Positions 44,874-54,155 of a stretch of 64,000 bases of DNA are shown here, piece after piece. The notes under the pieces were generated by a model that searched no databases, was not told where the DNA came from, and worked only from the letters and a program-made list of their open reading frames with translations. The first letter of the stretch is position 1, and the number at the start of each line of letters is the position of its first letter. The translations under genes were made by a program, and so were the position numbers. Origin of the DNA: Agrobacterium vaccinii (lineage in GTDB: Bacteria > Pseudomonadota > Alphaproteobacteria > Rhizobiales > Rhizobiaceae); the NCBI RefSeq assembly GCF_021310995.1, contig NZ_CP054151.1, positions 186,001-250,000 of the forward strand. The letters run 5' to 3'.

Positions 44874-45938
44874 ATGAAGTGCATCTCCATGAAAGTCCTT
44901 TCTGCCACGTTTTTCGCAGCGACAATGCTGTCGGGAACCTGTGCCAGCGCTGCGGAAATCACCGTTATGGGTTACCGTGGGCCGTTCGAAGAAAACTATA
45001 TGAAATCGGTCATCCAGCCTTTCATGAAGGCTCACCCCGACATCAAGGTCAATTATTACGGCGTACAAAACGCCGCAACCTCGCTTGGCAACATGCGCGC
45101 TCAACGGGATGCCCCGCAGGTCAACGCCGTCATCTACGACCTCTCGGTCGCCAAGATCGCCAAAGAGGAGGGTCTCGTTGCCACCCTCGATACGGCTAAA
45201 ACTCCGAACTACGCTGACCTGCACGATGTCGGCAAGGAACTGGGCGGCGCGGCTATTCCGGTGACCTACGATACGCTGACCCTCATCTACAATTCCAAAG
45301 CTTTTCCTGTCGCGCCAACCAGTTGGGAAACGCTGTGGGATAAAAATCAGGCTGGCAAGGTCATCGTGCCCGCTCAAGGTGGCGGCGACATTCAGGCGAT
45401 TGTTTTGACAATCATCGCCAACCGGCTCGCTGGCGAAGAAGATTACAAAAAGACAATCGATCCCGGTGTTGAAAAGCTCGTAGAACTGGCGCCGCGTGTC
45501 CAGACATGGGAGCCCAAGCCGGATGCCTACACGCTGATCGCCAACGGCACCGCCACGGTTTCGATTGGCTGGAATGCGCGCTCCCAATTCTACTTCGATC
45601 AGACAGAAGGCCGTTTGAACTCGATTGCACCCGTGGAAGGGACAGCCTCTCAGGTCAATGTCATCAGCGCGATAGAGAAGGCGTCTGAAGCCGAGGCGAC
45701 ACAGACCTTTATAAACTATGCGATTGGCCCGGAAGCACAGGCAGCCTTTGCCAAGGCGATGTTTTACGCGCCCACTAATAAAAAGGCCGAGGTAGACGAG
45801 GCCACCGCCAAGCGGATTCCGATGATGGACTCGGCCCAGCAGGAAAAGCTCATCAAGGTCGACTGGATGACCATCGGCGACATGCGAGACGATATTCTGC
45901 AGCCCTGGCGTCGCCAGATCATTCCCGCCGGACGATAA
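44874..45938 (+). CDS. Pot/spermidine-type ABC transporter periplasmic binding protein
   Basis: 354 residues with a signal peptide (cleavage near CASA-AEI). SBP_bac_1/6-type fold with ITVMGYRGPFEENYMKSVIQ-like N-terminus, AIPVTYDTLTLIYNSKAF in the hinge region and SWETLWDKNQAGKVIVP, resembling PotD/AfuA-like proteins of the polyamine, opine and iron(III) importer class. The start has AAGGGG 8-12 bases before it. First gene of a Pot-type ABC operon; the ligand may be an amide or nitrile-derived acid, judging from the downstream enzymes. Confidence 0.88.
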   Translation: MKCISMKVLSATFFAATMLSGTCASAAEITVMGYRGPFEENYMKSVIQPFMKAHPDIKVNYYGVQNAATSLGNMRAQRDAPQVNAVIYDLSVAKIAKEEGLVATLDTAKTPNYADLHDVGKELGGAAIPVTYDTLTLIYNSKAFPVAPTSWETLWDKNQAGKVIVPAQGGGDIQAIVLTIIANRLAGEEDYKKTIDPGVEKLVELAPRVQTWEPKPDAYTLIANGTATVSIGWNARSQFYFDQTEGRLNSIAPVEGTASQVNVISAIEKASEAEATQTFINYAIGPEAQAAFAKAMFYAPTNKKAEVDEATAKRIPMMDSAQQEKLIKVDWMTIGDMRDDILQPWRRQIIPAGR

Positions 45939-46097
45939 GCGCAAACGCACCGCGACCAAAAGCGCGGCTCTATTCCACGACACTGTCAGCAGATCATTCC
46001 GTAACACGCGTACTGGCGCGTGGATGGACAGATGCGCCGACATTTCAGGGCTGCGCTCTTCGCCTTACGCCGACCTCAATTCGCACATGGTGACGAA

Positions 46098-47222
46098 ATG
46101 CAAACGATACAGCGACATCAAGATCATCAGAACTCTGCGGCCCATCCCGACGGGGCGACTTTTCTCAAGCTTGAAGGCCTCACCAAACGCTACGGCGAAG
46201 ATTACATGGCAGTCGATAATCTCGCGTTGGATGTTCCGAAAGGTAAGCTTCTTGGTCTGCTTGGACCTTCAGGATGCGGAAAATCCACCACACTGCGGAT
46301 GATCGCAGGTCTGCTGGACATCACCGCAGGCAAAATCTCCATTGAAGGCGATGACATCTCGCACAAGCCGCCGCACAAGCGCGATATCGGTCTGGTCTTC
46401 CAGAACTATGCCCTGTTCCCACATATGACGGTGGCGCAGAACGTGGCCTTTGGTCTTGAAATGCGCAGCATATCCAAAACCGAAGCGCGCGATCGCGTGG
46501 AAGAAGCATTGGAAATGGTGCGCCTTCCCGGCTACGGCGAACGCAAGCCCAAGGAAATGTCCGGCGGTCAGCAGCAGCGCGTGGCGCTGGCCCGTGCACT
46601 CGTCATCCGCCCCCGGCTTCTTCTTCTCGACGAACCTCTCTCCAACCTCGATGCCAAGCTGCGCGACGACATGCGGATCGAGATCAGAGAAATTCAGCAA
46701 CGCCTTCAAATCACGACCGTTTTCGTAACCCACGATCAAGTCGAGGCACTGACGATGTGCGACCTCGTCGGTGTCATGCACCGCGGCAAGCTGGCCCAAC
46801 TCGGGACGCCCGAAGATATCTATGAGCGCCCAGCCGACTTGTTCGTCGCGAATTTCGTAGGCCGGACAAACGTTCTCGACTGTGAGATCGAAGAACTCGA
46901 CCGCGTGCGTATCGGATCTTCTGTTTATCCCTGCAAGACGCAGGGTTTGACTAAGGGAAAAGCGAAAGCGGCCATCCGTCCCCACCGTATAAGCCTTACA
47001 CCGAGCCGCGACCGCAGCCTCGTCAGCATCGCGACGAACTCAACCCACGGCAAGGTCGTGCGCGTCACCTATATCGGCGACGTCGTCCAATATGACATCG
47101 ACATCGGCGGCAACATCCTGACCACCGAAGTTCATACGGCCAGTGCCGGTCACAGCTTCCAGAGCGGCGAGAAACTGCTCTGCGAATGGAAGCCGCAAGA
47201 CATGCAAGTTTTCGGGAGCTGA
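46098..47222 (+). CDS. Pot-type ABC transporter ATPase
   Basis: 374 residues with a complete ABC domain (Walker A GPSGCGKST, signature MSGGQQQRVALARAL, Walker B LLLLDEPLSNLDAKL, H-loop VTHDQ) and a C-terminal TOBE domain (about 295-370) typical of PotA/MalK-like ATPases. The frame is open to an ATG at 46020, but that start has no ribosome site; at 46098 a GGTGA precedes the ATG and the N-terminus is nearer family length. The 159-bp gap after the binding-protein gene holds nothing recognisable. Confidence 0.92.
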   Translation: MQTIQRHQDHQNSAAHPDGATFLKLEGLTKRYGEDYMAVDNLALDVPKGKLLGLLGPSGCGKSTTLRMIAGLLDITAGKISIEGDDISHKPPHKRDIGLVFQNYALFPHMTVAQNVAFGLEMRSISKTEARDRVEEALEMVRLPGYGERKPKEMSGGQQQRVALARALVIRPRLLLLDEPLSNLDAKLRDDMRIEIREIQQRLQITTVFVTHDQVEALTMCDLVGVMHRGKLAQLGTPEDIYERPADLFVANFVGRTNVLDCEIEELDRVRIGSSVYPCKTQGLTKGKAKAAIRPHRISLTPSRDRSLVSIATNSTHGKVVRVTYIGDVVQYDIDIGGNILTTEVHTASAGHSFQSGEKLLCEWKPQDMQVFGS

Positions 47223-47225
47223 GCC

Positions 47226-48116
47226 ATGGCAACCGTAACCGACACCTTCCAAATTGCTGAAGCGCCGAGACGCAAACGTACATTTCCCTTCCTGATCATC
47301 GCCCTGCTCCTGCCAATGGCGATCATCAATTTCATCGCCTTCGTGTTGCCTGTTGCCAGACTGGCGATGATATCCTTCATCGAAAGCCGTAGCGGTGGCG
47401 TACTGACGAACAACTACACGCTGGAAAACTACGTCGATTTCTTCACCGACAGTTTCAGCATCGAGCTTATCTCCAACTCCCTGATCCTGGGTTTTGGCGT
47501 GACCTGCATCACGCTGTGCTGCGCCTATCCGATTGCGCTTTTTCTGCACCGGGTCTCCCCGAAGTGGCGCAACATGCTGTTTGTCATCACTGTGTCCCCG
47601 CTGCTCGTCAGCAGCGTGGTCCGAACTTATGGCTGGATGGTCATTCTCGGAGATCAGGGCGTAGTCAACGGCATCCTGATGTCATCCGGCATCATCGACA
47701 GCCCCCTGCGCCTGACCAACAATACGCTGGGTGTCTTCATCGGCATGGTCGAAGTGCTCATTCCCTATATGGCGCTGTCGCTGATCGCAGGCTTCGGTCG
47801 TCTGGAGAATGTCTACGAGGAAGCCGCTGCCTCTCTTGGTGCCAATAGCTGGACCCGCTTTCGCCGTGTCATCCTTCCGTTGACGGCACCCGGCATCGCG
47901 CTCGGCTGCCTGCTCTGCTTCGTTCTTTCCATCAGCTCGTTCATCACACCGAAGCTTCTGGGTGGCGGACGCGTCTTCCTGCTGGCGACCGAAATCTATG
48001 ATCAGGCCGTCATCCAGTTGGAATGGCCGACCGCAGCGGCGATCTCCGTCATCGTCCTCATTATTTTCGGCATCGCCCTTGCCGTCTACTCCCGCGTCGT
48101 CAAGCGCTTCGATTAG
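47226..48116 (+). CDS. Pot-type ABC transporter permease (PotB type)
   Basis: 296-residue BPD_transp_1 permease with about six transmembrane helices and the EAA loop (ENVYEEAAASLGANSWTRF). Similar to PotB/opine-permease proteins that lead the pair. Three bases after the ATPase stop and 13 bases before the second permease gene. Confidence 0.93.
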   Translation: MATVTDTFQIAEAPRRKRTFPFLIIALLLPMAIINFIAFVLPVARLAMISFIESRSGGVLTNNYTLENYVDFFTDSFSIELISNSLILGFGVTCITLCCAYPIALFLHRVSPKWRNMLFVITVSPLLVSSVVRTYGWMVILGDQGVVNGILMSSGIIDSPLRLTNNTLGVFIGMVEVLIPYMALSLIAGFGRLENVYEEAAASLGANSWTRFRRVILPLTAPGIALGCLLCFVLSISSFITPKLLGGGRVFLLATEIYDQAVIQLEWPTAAAISVIVLIIFGIALAVYSRVVKRFD

Positions 48117-48129
48117 GAAGGACATCGAT

Positions 48130-48921
48130 ATGATCGGCCAATTGAGCATTCCATTCCGGCTTCTTGTCGCCAGCATCTATCTCTTTTTGCTAGCTCCTAT
48201 TCTGATCGTTCTGCCACTGTCCTTCAGCAATGACAGCTACATGACTTTTCCGCCGGAAAGCTGGGGCATCCGCTGGTATGTGGCGATGTTCAGCCATAGC
48301 GGTTTCATCAATGCGTTCTGGATCAGCCTCACGATTGCAGTCACCGTGACGGTACTGGGACTGGCAGCGGGTGTGCCCGCAGCCTTTGCCATCCGTCGCC
48401 GGAGGTTCATTGGCCGCGAGTTTCTGCTCAACCTCTTTACAGCGCCCCTGCTTCTGCCGTCCATCGTTCTTGGCCTCGCCATTCTTCTGGTGTTCGTTCA
48501 GGCACGGCTGCTTGGCACCTATACGGGTTTGATCATTGCCCATTTGATCATCACCACCCCCTATGTCATCCGCATCATGTTGACGGCGTTCTCAACGCTG
48601 CCGCCATCCGTGGAAGAAGCGGCGACCATGCTGGGTGCATCACCATTCACCGTCGTGCGTCGCATCACCCTGCCGCTGATGATGCCGGGCTTCATCGCAA
48701 GTGCCGCACTATCTTTCCTTCTTTCCTTTGACGAGGTGGTCATCTCGCTGTTCATCACCGGTCCGCGCCTGCGCACCCTGCCAGTGGAAATCTTCGACTA
48801 TGTGGAAAGCCAGACCGACCCGATGACCGCCGCCGTATCGGTCGTGCTCGTGGCCGCGACGCTTGCCATCATCTTTCTCATCGAACGCACGCTCGGCCTT
48901 TCCAGGACCGTCGGCAAGTAA
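48130..48921 (+). CDS. Pot-type ABC transporter permease (PotC type)
   Basis: 263-residue permease with about six helices: FNDS-like SFSNDSYMTFPPESWGIRWY near 32-51 (typical of PotC), and the EAA loop (SVEEAATMLGASPFTVVRR). An upstream reading frame extends into the preceding gene and is rejected; GGAAGGA precedes 48130. Completes the membrane part of the importer. Confidence 0.93.
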   Translation: MIGQLSIPFRLLVASIYLFLLAPILIVLPLSFSNDSYMTFPPESWGIRWYVAMFSHSGFINAFWISLTIAVTVTVLGLAAGVPAAFAIRRRRFIGREFLLNLFTAPLLLPSIVLGLAILLVFVQARLLGTYTGLIIAHLIITTPYVIRIMLTAFSTLPPSVEEAATMLGASPFTVVRRITLPLMMPGFIASAALSFLLSFDEVVISLFITGPRLRTLPVEIFDYVESQTDPMTAAVSVVLVAATLAIIFLIERTLGLSRTVGK

Positions 48922-48946
48922 CGACTTTACAATGGAGACTTCTGAC

Positions 48947-49681
48947 ATGGACAATATCGCGCTCTGGATGTCGCAGCCGCATTTCGGCTTTCTGGAAATC
49001 GCAAAGACTTGTGGCGTCAAGCAGTTGGTGATCGAACTGGAACACGGGACTTTCGATCTCGGCACGCTCGACCAGTTTCTGGCCTTTTCCAAATCGCTGG
49101 GCATCCCGACCCTGACCAAAGTCATCGCGCCGACGACGGAAGCCATTCAGCAGGCACTGGATTTCGGATCGGATGGCGTCATCCTTCCCCATATTCTTGG
49201 CGTCGATCATGCGCGGGAGGTGACGAAAGCAGCAAAGTATCCGCTGCTGGGTATCCGCTCCTATGCAGGAGGCCGCGTGTTTGGTTACGCCCGCCCATCT
49301 TCGGATGCCTTCGAGGCCGAGAACAAGCGTACCAAATGCTACGTCATGGTCGAGACGGCAGAAAGCCTGGCTGACGTCGAAAAGATCATTGCGCTTGATA
49401 CCGTGGACGGCTTGTTTCCGGGACCATCCGATCTAGCGCTCGCCCGGGGCCGCGGAGCCTACGCGTTCAATGAAGAGGATCGCAAAGACCTTTCCCGCAT
49501 TTCCCGAGCGGCGCGTGACGCTGGCAAGAGCTGGATCATGCCAGCTTGGACCCCAGCAGAGCGAAATTTTGCGCTCGATGAAGGCGCGGAAATGCTGGTT
49601 GTCGCCACCCAGACCATGACGCTACGCGCCGGCATCATGTCCACCATCAATGCACTCAAGCAGGAAAAGATCGTCGCCTAA
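48947..49681 (+). CDS. HpcH/HpaI aldolase-family protein
   Basis: 244-residue TIM-barrel protein of the class II aldolase HpcH/HpaI family, which cleaves 4-hydroxy-2-oxo acids to pyruvate. Visible motifs: IELEHGTFD (base His), GSDGVILPHI, MVETAESLADVEKI (metal Glu) and GLFPGPSDLALA (metal Asp). The usual VRxP Arg that holds the pyruvate carboxylate appears as TKVI, so the substrate or even the chemistry may differ. Start 48947 follows GGAG. It sits between the importer and the nitrilase gene (overlapping stop/start with the longer nitrilase frame). Confidence 0.85.
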   Translation: MDNIALWMSQPHFGFLEIAKTCGVKQLVIELEHGTFDLGTLDQFLAFSKSLGIPTLTKVIAPTTEAIQQALDFGSDGVILPHILGVDHAREVTKAAKYPLLGIRSYAGGRVFGYARPSSDAFEAENKRTKCYVMVETAESLADVEKIIALDTVDGLFPGPSDLALARGRGAYAFNEEDRKDLSRISRAARDAGKSWIMPAWTPAERNFALDEGAEMLVVATQTMTLRAGIMSTINALKQEKIVA

Positions 49682-49710
49682 TGGCGGTCGACACAACCGG
49701 AGGGAAATCC

Positions 49711-50532
49711 ATGAAAATCAGCCTTATACAGACCAATCCGCAGAGCGACCGCCAAGCTAACCTGAAGATCACCTACGATCTGATGACGGAAGCCCTCAAG
49801 ACGGACCAGCCGGACCTCATCGTTCTGCCGGAATATTTCGAAGTCTATGGCACGACGACGGAAGAAAAGCTCGCCCTTGCCGAACCAGCCGGGGGAGCCG
49901 CCTATACTATGGTGCAGGACTTCGCCCGCGAGAACAAGGTCTTCGTCCATGCCGGGACCATCATGGAAAAGGTCGAGGGTGAGAACCGTATCTACAACAC
50001 CAGCTTCGTGTTCGACCGCGAGGGCAACGAAGTCGCAGCCTACCGCAAAATCCACATGTTCGACATCGTCGCGCCTGATGGTACCGCCTACAAGGAATCG
50101 GCAACAGTCAAGCCGGGCGAAGACATCGTCACCTATGAGATCGACGGCATGAAGGTAGGTTGCGCGATCTGCTACGATATCCGCTTTTTCGAACTCTTCC
50201 TCCAGCTAGAAAAAGCAGGATGCGACATCATCATTCTGCCAGCCGCCTTCACCTTACAAACCGGCAAGGACCACTGGGAGGTTTTGGCCCGTGCACGCGC
50301 CATCGAAACACAAACGTATTTCGTTGCCTGCGGCCAGACGGGCAGCGTCACCGTGAATGGTGAAAAGCGGGCCTGCTATGGCCACTCGCTGGTTTGCGAC
50401 CCATGGGGCCACACGATTGCCCGCGCGTCTGATCCGGTCGGATACGTTACTGCTCGCATCGATACGAAGGAAATTTCGCGCGTGCGCAACCTCATCCCCA
50501 TGACCCAGCATCGCCGTCTGGCCTGCGCGTAA
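49711..50532 (+). CDS. Nitrilase-superfamily carbon-nitrogen hydrolase
   Basis: 273 residues with the Glu-Lys-Cys triad: E41 (IVLPEYFEVY), K113 (AYRKIHMFD) and C154 (GCAICYDIRFFEL). The pattern is nearest omega-amidase/Nit-type amidases; true nitrilases differ around the Lys. An ATG at 49681 overlaps the aldolase stop, but 49711 is six bases after a strong GGAGGG and starts with the beta-strand MKISLIQTNP. Within the Pot-type operon it may deamidate an imported amide before the HpaI and RraA proteins act. Confidence 0.92.
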   Translation: MKISLIQTNPQSDRQANLKITYDLMTEALKTDQPDLIVLPEYFEVYGTTTEEKLALAEPAGGAAYTMVQDFARENKVFVHAGTIMEKVEGENRIYNTSFVFDREGNEVAAYRKIHMFDIVAPDGTAYKESATVKPGEDIVTYEIDGMKVGCAICYDIRFFELFLQLEKAGCDIIILPAAFTLQTGKDHWEVLARARAIETQTYFVACGQTGSVTVNGEKRACYGHSLVCDPWGHTIARASDPVGYVTARIDTKEISRVRNLIPMTQHRRLACA

Positions 50533-50544
50533 GGAGTTTCGACC

Positions 50545-51210
50545 ATGTACGTCATCAAAGACATGCCGGCGCAGGTTCCGCAGGAAGACCTCGATCTTCT
50601 GAGTGGTGTGGAGACTGCAACCGTAGGCCACTGGCGTCTACTCGGCTTTATGGACCGTCAGATCCAGCCGCTGCTTCCCGGTCGCCGCGTTGTCGGAACA
50701 GCCGTGACATTGGCCATCGCAGGCCCGGATTCCACGTTGCTGCACCATGCCACCGGGCAACTGCGACCGGGTGACATTCTCGTTGTAGACCGTTTAGGCG
50801 ACGACAAATATGCCTGCTGGGGCGGCGGCGTGACGGTTGCGGCCAAAGCCGCTGGCGCGGTTGCCGGAATTGTGGACGGTCCTTGCACCGACCTCACTGA
50901 AATTCAGGTTTCTGATTTTCCGATGTGGTCGCGTGGTCTCTCTCCCATCACGACGCGGCTCTACGATCTTGGTGGCGGCTTCAACATTCCCGTCAGTTGC
51001 GGCGGTGCCGTCGTGATGCCGGGAGACGCGATTCTTGCCGATGAGAGCGGCGTCCTCGTCATTCCGCGCGATGAGGTACGCGCCGTTTCCGAGGAGGCGC
51101 TAAAACGCCAGGAAACCGGAAAGAAACGCGAAGCCAGCGTGCGCGACAAGGTACAGAAACTTGGTGACATGACCGGTGCCAGCGCCAAGGTCCTGGCAAA
51201 GCTCGCCTGA
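50545..51210 (+). CDS. RraA-family protein (aldolase-like)
   Basis: 221 residues of the RraA/HMG-CHA aldolase family (trimeric; pyruvate aldolase, oxaloacetate decarboxylase or RNase E inhibitor relatives). The fold signature is clear: LRPGDILVVDRLGDDKYACWGG, GAVAGIVDGPCTDLTEI, and PGDAILADESGVLVIP. In characterised aldolases the Arg-Asp pair reads VDGxxRD; here it is T115-D116. The catalytic Arg seems absent. Last enzyme of the Pot-type operon, 12 bp after the nitrilase gene with AAGGAG. Confidence 0.87.
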   Translation: MYVIKDMPAQVPQEDLDLLSGVETATVGHWRLLGFMDRQIQPLLPGRRVVGTAVTLAIAGPDSTLLHHATGQLRPGDILVVDRLGDDKYACWGGGVTVAAKAAGAVAGIVDGPCTDLTEIQVSDFPMWSRGLSPITTRLYDLGGGFNIPVSCGGAVVMPGDAILADESGVLVIPRDEVRAVSEEALKRQETGKKREASVRDKVQKLGDMTGASAKVLAKLA

Positions 51211-51415
51211 GGAGTTTCGATGATGCGGCGCGGACATTTCGTCTGGGCCGCATCGTTGCGACGATTCCACGAACTCTACCGACCCGACGTTGTCATATTG
51301 CCCCTGCGGTGTAACGTGGTGACCGGGAACATAGTCTGTAAAAAAACAGCAGCTTGCGACAATTCTTGCGTGCCTTCGCACGCTTTTGTCGAAAACGGTG
51401 GGGCGCTTTTACGCA

Positions 51416-52333
51416 ATGAATATTCGTTTTCTGGAAACCGTGGTCTGGCTCGCCGAACTGAGAAGTTTTCGCGTCACTGCCGACCGCATGAACATCACAC
51501 CAGCCGCCATTTCCAATCGTATTTCGGCCATGGAACAGGAACTTGGCATCCGGCTTTTCGAGCGCGACACACGCGATGTGCATCTGACGCGTGAAGGTCG
51601 CGCTTTCGTCTCCGGCGCTCGCGACATCATCAATCGTTACAATCGTCTGGTCTCTGACGTCGCACCACCTGAAACACTGGAGGGCACAATTCGCATTGGT
51701 CTCGTTCCTTCGATGGCGCTGGCCATCCTTCCCGGCATCATGGAAACGCTCCGACAGCGCTTCCCCCGCATCCGTGTATCGGTGACGACGGATGCATCCC
51801 TGACGATCCTTTCCAAGCTGGAGAAACGCGAACTCGATATCATTCTCGGGTTCCACGGCACGCAGGTCGAAAAATACCGGATCGTCGATCTCTGCACACT
51901 TGGCATGTTCTGGATCGCCAACAGCGCATTTCCCGCCGATGACGACAATATGAGCCGGGCTGATCTGATGATGCATCCGATCATATCCTATGAAGTCGGC
52001 ACGCAGGCCTACAAGCGCATGGTTGAGTATCTGCCCGCCAACTCCTTCGGCCAAGGCGTGGTGCACTATTCCAACTCACTTGCCACGACGATCAGTATGG
52101 TGGCCGCTGGCATAGGGATATCGGTCTTGCCGCCCATCGTTATTCAAAACGAATTGCGGCTTGGTACGCTGAAGGTGCTGAACGTCCGCCAACCTTTTCC
52201 CGCGACAGATTACTTTGCGGTATATCTTGAAAACCCCTCATCCCGCTTGTCTCCCCTCATCGCATCGATTGCATCCGAGGTGGCCGCCGAGTTCTGCTCG
52301 CTTTACGACAATGCGCTTGCTGTTCACATCTGA
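51416..52333 (+). CDS. LysR-family transcriptional regulator
   Basis: 305 residues. HTH at about 1-60: MNIRFLETVVWLAELRSFRV, then MNITPAAISNRISAMEQELG, followed by a LysR substrate domain ending near ISVLPPIVIQNELRLGTLKV. It follows the Pot-type operon on the same strand after 205 bp and is the likely regulator of it, though no site was recognised. 51416 is chosen over the ATG at 51386 by alignment with family starts; no clear ribosome site is visible. Confidence 0.92.
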   Translation: MNIRFLETVVWLAELRSFRVTADRMNITPAAISNRISAMEQELGIRLFERDTRDVHLTREGRAFVSGARDIINRYNRLVSDVAPPETLEGTIRIGLVPSMALAILPGIMETLRQRFPRIRVSVTTDASLTILSKLEKRELDIILGFHGTQVEKYRIVDLCTLGMFWIANSAFPADDDNMSRADLMMHPIISYEVGTQAYKRMVEYLPANSFGQGVVHYSNSLATTISMVAAGIGISVLPPIVIQNELRLGTLKVLNVRQPFPATDYFAVYLENPSSRLSPLIASIASEVAAEFCSLYDNALAVHI

Positions 52334-52420
52334 TCCAGAAGCCACTGCTAACATTAGCAAACGGTGGAACTCTATTCCGCCAGCGGGCTTTACCCCGCGG
52401 CATCATCAGAGGAGTTTCAG

Positions 52421-53239
52421 ATGGCTTTCATAGACGCAAAAGATGGCACGACATTGCATGTAAAGGATATGGGAACCGGAAGCCCGGTCATTCTTATCCA
52501 TGGCTGGCCTTTGACCGGCGATATGTTCGAGTATCAGACCGTAGCGCTGCTCGAAGCAGGTTTCCGCGTGCTTACCTACGACCGTCGTGGGTTCGGCCAG
52601 TCCGGCCATCCAGCGGATGGATATAATTACGATACATTTGCCGACGACCTCGCGAGCGTAATCGAAAGCCTCGATCTACGGGATGTATCACTCGTAGGCT
52701 TCTCCATGGGTGGTGGCGAGATTGCCCGCTATCTTTCGCGTCATGGTGCCGAGAGAATTTCCAAGGCGGTTCTCGTGGCCTCGGTTGCTCCTTACCTCCT
52801 CAAGGATGACAGCAATCCTGGTGGCGTCGATGCCAGCGTCTTCGAGGGCATGAAAGACGATATTCGCAAGGATCGCTTCGCGTTCCTTCAGAGCTTTGCC
52901 AAGACATTCTACGGTGTCGGCCTGGTCAGCAGCCCGGTCAGCCAGGGTGTGCTGGATTGGTCATTCGTTCTCGGCGTCATGGCGAGCCCGAAGGCAACGA
53001 TCGATTGTGTCGATGCATTCGGCAAGACCGATTTCAGACCCGATCTCGCCGCTTTCACGATCCCAACGCTGGTCATTCATGGAACAGCGGATAAGACCGT
53101 GCCGATCGATCCATCGGGCCGTGCCGCTGCCAAGGGCATCACGGGTGCCCAACTCATCGAATATGACGGAGAACCTCACGGCCTATTCGCGACCGTACCA
53201 GATCGCCTCAACCGCGATTTGATCGCATTTCTGGGATGA
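52421..53239 (+). CDS. Alpha/beta hydrolase (non-haem chloroperoxidase/esterase type)
   Basis: 272 residues. Oxyanion HGWP motif (27-30), nucleophile S95 in GFSMGGGE, and a C-terminal His in GEPHGLFA. Family resemblance is to the perhydrolase/chloroperoxidase F group (MAFIDAKDGTTLHVKDMGTG start, TYDRRGFGQSG). Acts on an unknown ester or lactone. Start after AGAGGAG. It stands alone between the LysR gene and a strong hairpin, facing the TetR gene. Confidence 0.9.
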   Translation: MAFIDAKDGTTLHVKDMGTGSPVILIHGWPLTGDMFEYQTVALLEAGFRVLTYDRRGFGQSGHPADGYNYDTFADDLASVIESLDLRDVSLVGFSMGGGEIARYLSRHGAERISKAVLVASVAPYLLKDDSNPGGVDASVFEGMKDDIRKDRFAFLQSFAKTFYGVGLVSSPVSQGVLDWSFVLGVMASPKATIDCVDAFGKTDFRPDLAAFTIPTLVIHGTADKTVPIDPSGRAAAKGITGAQLIEYDGEPHGLFATVPDRLNRDLIAFLG

Positions 53240-53255
53240 TCCAGAGCTGAATGCA

Positions 53256-53284
53256 TTTCGCCTCGCACCCAGTGCGAGGCGAAA
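53256..53284. terminator. Strong hairpin between convergent genes
   Basis: TTTCGCCTCGCAC and GTGCGAGGCGAAA form a perfect 13-bp stem with a 3-base loop, 16 bases after the hydrolase stop and 21 bases before the end of the convergent tetR gene. The position suits a bidirectional terminator; the downstream T-run is short on both strands. Confidence 0.75.
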
Positions 53285-53305
53285 CAGGTAAAAGGTATAG
53301 TGATC

Positions 53306-53947
53306 TCAGCGAAGCTCTATCGCCTCGATCAGCCGATTTATGTAGCCCGAGAATATCATCACCATATCAATCTCGCCTGGATATCTGAGCCAGAGCATCT
53401 GGAGCCCATCCATCATCCCAATCAGCTCCGCTGCGATAGACGACGGGTCGATATCGGGTTTGATTTCGCCGTCTGATATCCCCTTTCTCAGGGAAAAGAC
53501 GAGATTATCCGTGAGATTGCTGGCGCGCAGTGCGAACCACCTGCTTGCCGGGTGGTCGGCGGTCAGGCTTTCGGCATTGAGCACCGCAAACGCCTGCACC
53601 ACATTGGGAATATCTTGGTTTAATCTGGCGACATCCACCAAGCCGAGTAGCACTCTGCGCCAGTCCTCGTATTTCGGTCCAACAGCCGATGTGCTCTCAA
53701 GGTCTCGTTTTTCGAGAACGGCAAGAAGCAAATCCACCTTCGTCGGGAAATAATGAAGAAGTCCCGGCAAGGAAAGGCCAGCATCGGCGGCTATAGATGC
53801 GAATGATGCGCTTTGATAACCGTCTTTGGCAAAATGCTGCATTGCCGCTGCAAGAATAGTCTCCCGGCGCATCGCGCCCTTGGGGGATTTGCGCTTTTTG
53901 CCAGGCATACGGCCGAGGGCCCCACCTGTTTTCGTTTCATCATTCAT
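53306..53947 (-). CDS. TetR-family transcriptional regulator
   Basis: 213 residues with a TetR HTH at about 22-68 (MRRETILAAAMQHFAKDGYQ, FASIAADAGLSLPGLLHYF) and a BetI/YcdC-like C-terminal domain. The basic N-terminal extension (RMPGKKRKSPKGAM) may touch the DNA minor groove. Divergent from the MFS-glucosidase operon with a candidate operator at 54074-54087 in the 208-bp gap, so it probably represses that operon. Ligand unknown, possibly a beta-glucoside or aglycone. Confidence 0.92.
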   Translation of the reverse strand: MNDETKTGGALGRMPGKKRKSPKGAMRRETILAAAMQHFAKDGYQSASFASIAADAGLSLPGLLHYFPTKVDLLLAVLEKRDLESTSAVGPKYEDWRRVLLGLVDVARLNQDIPNVVQAFAVLNAESLTADHPASRWFALRASNLTDNLVFSLRKGISDGEIKPDIDPSSIAAELIGMMDGLQMLWLRYPGEIDMVMIFSGYINRLIEAIELR

Positions 53948-54073
53948 GTTCGTCCACCCATTTCGAAACGCTGCTTTAGCCTAAATTTCTCCGTCAGTAA
54001 CCGGGGAGGAAGCCGACCGATCCGATCTTTGAAGCCTCGGATTTGAACAGAAAAAAGTTGACTTGCCGCAATA

Positions 54074-54087
54074 ACCGAGTAGTCGGT
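54074..54087. promoter_or_regulatory. Candidate TetR operator
   Basis: ACCGA-GTAG-TCGGT, an inverted repeat with 5-base arms, a layout often seen in TetR operators of Rhizobiaceae. It lies between the divergent tetR and MFS starts, about 70 bases before the MFS start. Confidence 0.5.
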
Positions 54088-54155
54088 AGGTTTAACACGA
54101 CGTTCGGCGGAGGACGACGTTGTTATCGACTTTATTGCGGTGGAGGTTTTCAAAA

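Noticed and set aside
46020..46097. Longer N-terminus for the Pot-type ATPase
   Set aside because: No ribosome site, basic and unlike the family N-terminus; 46098 is a better start.
51293..52066. Minus-strand open frame across the LysR gene at 51416
   Set aside because: Antisense shadow of a complete LysR protein; no domain visible.
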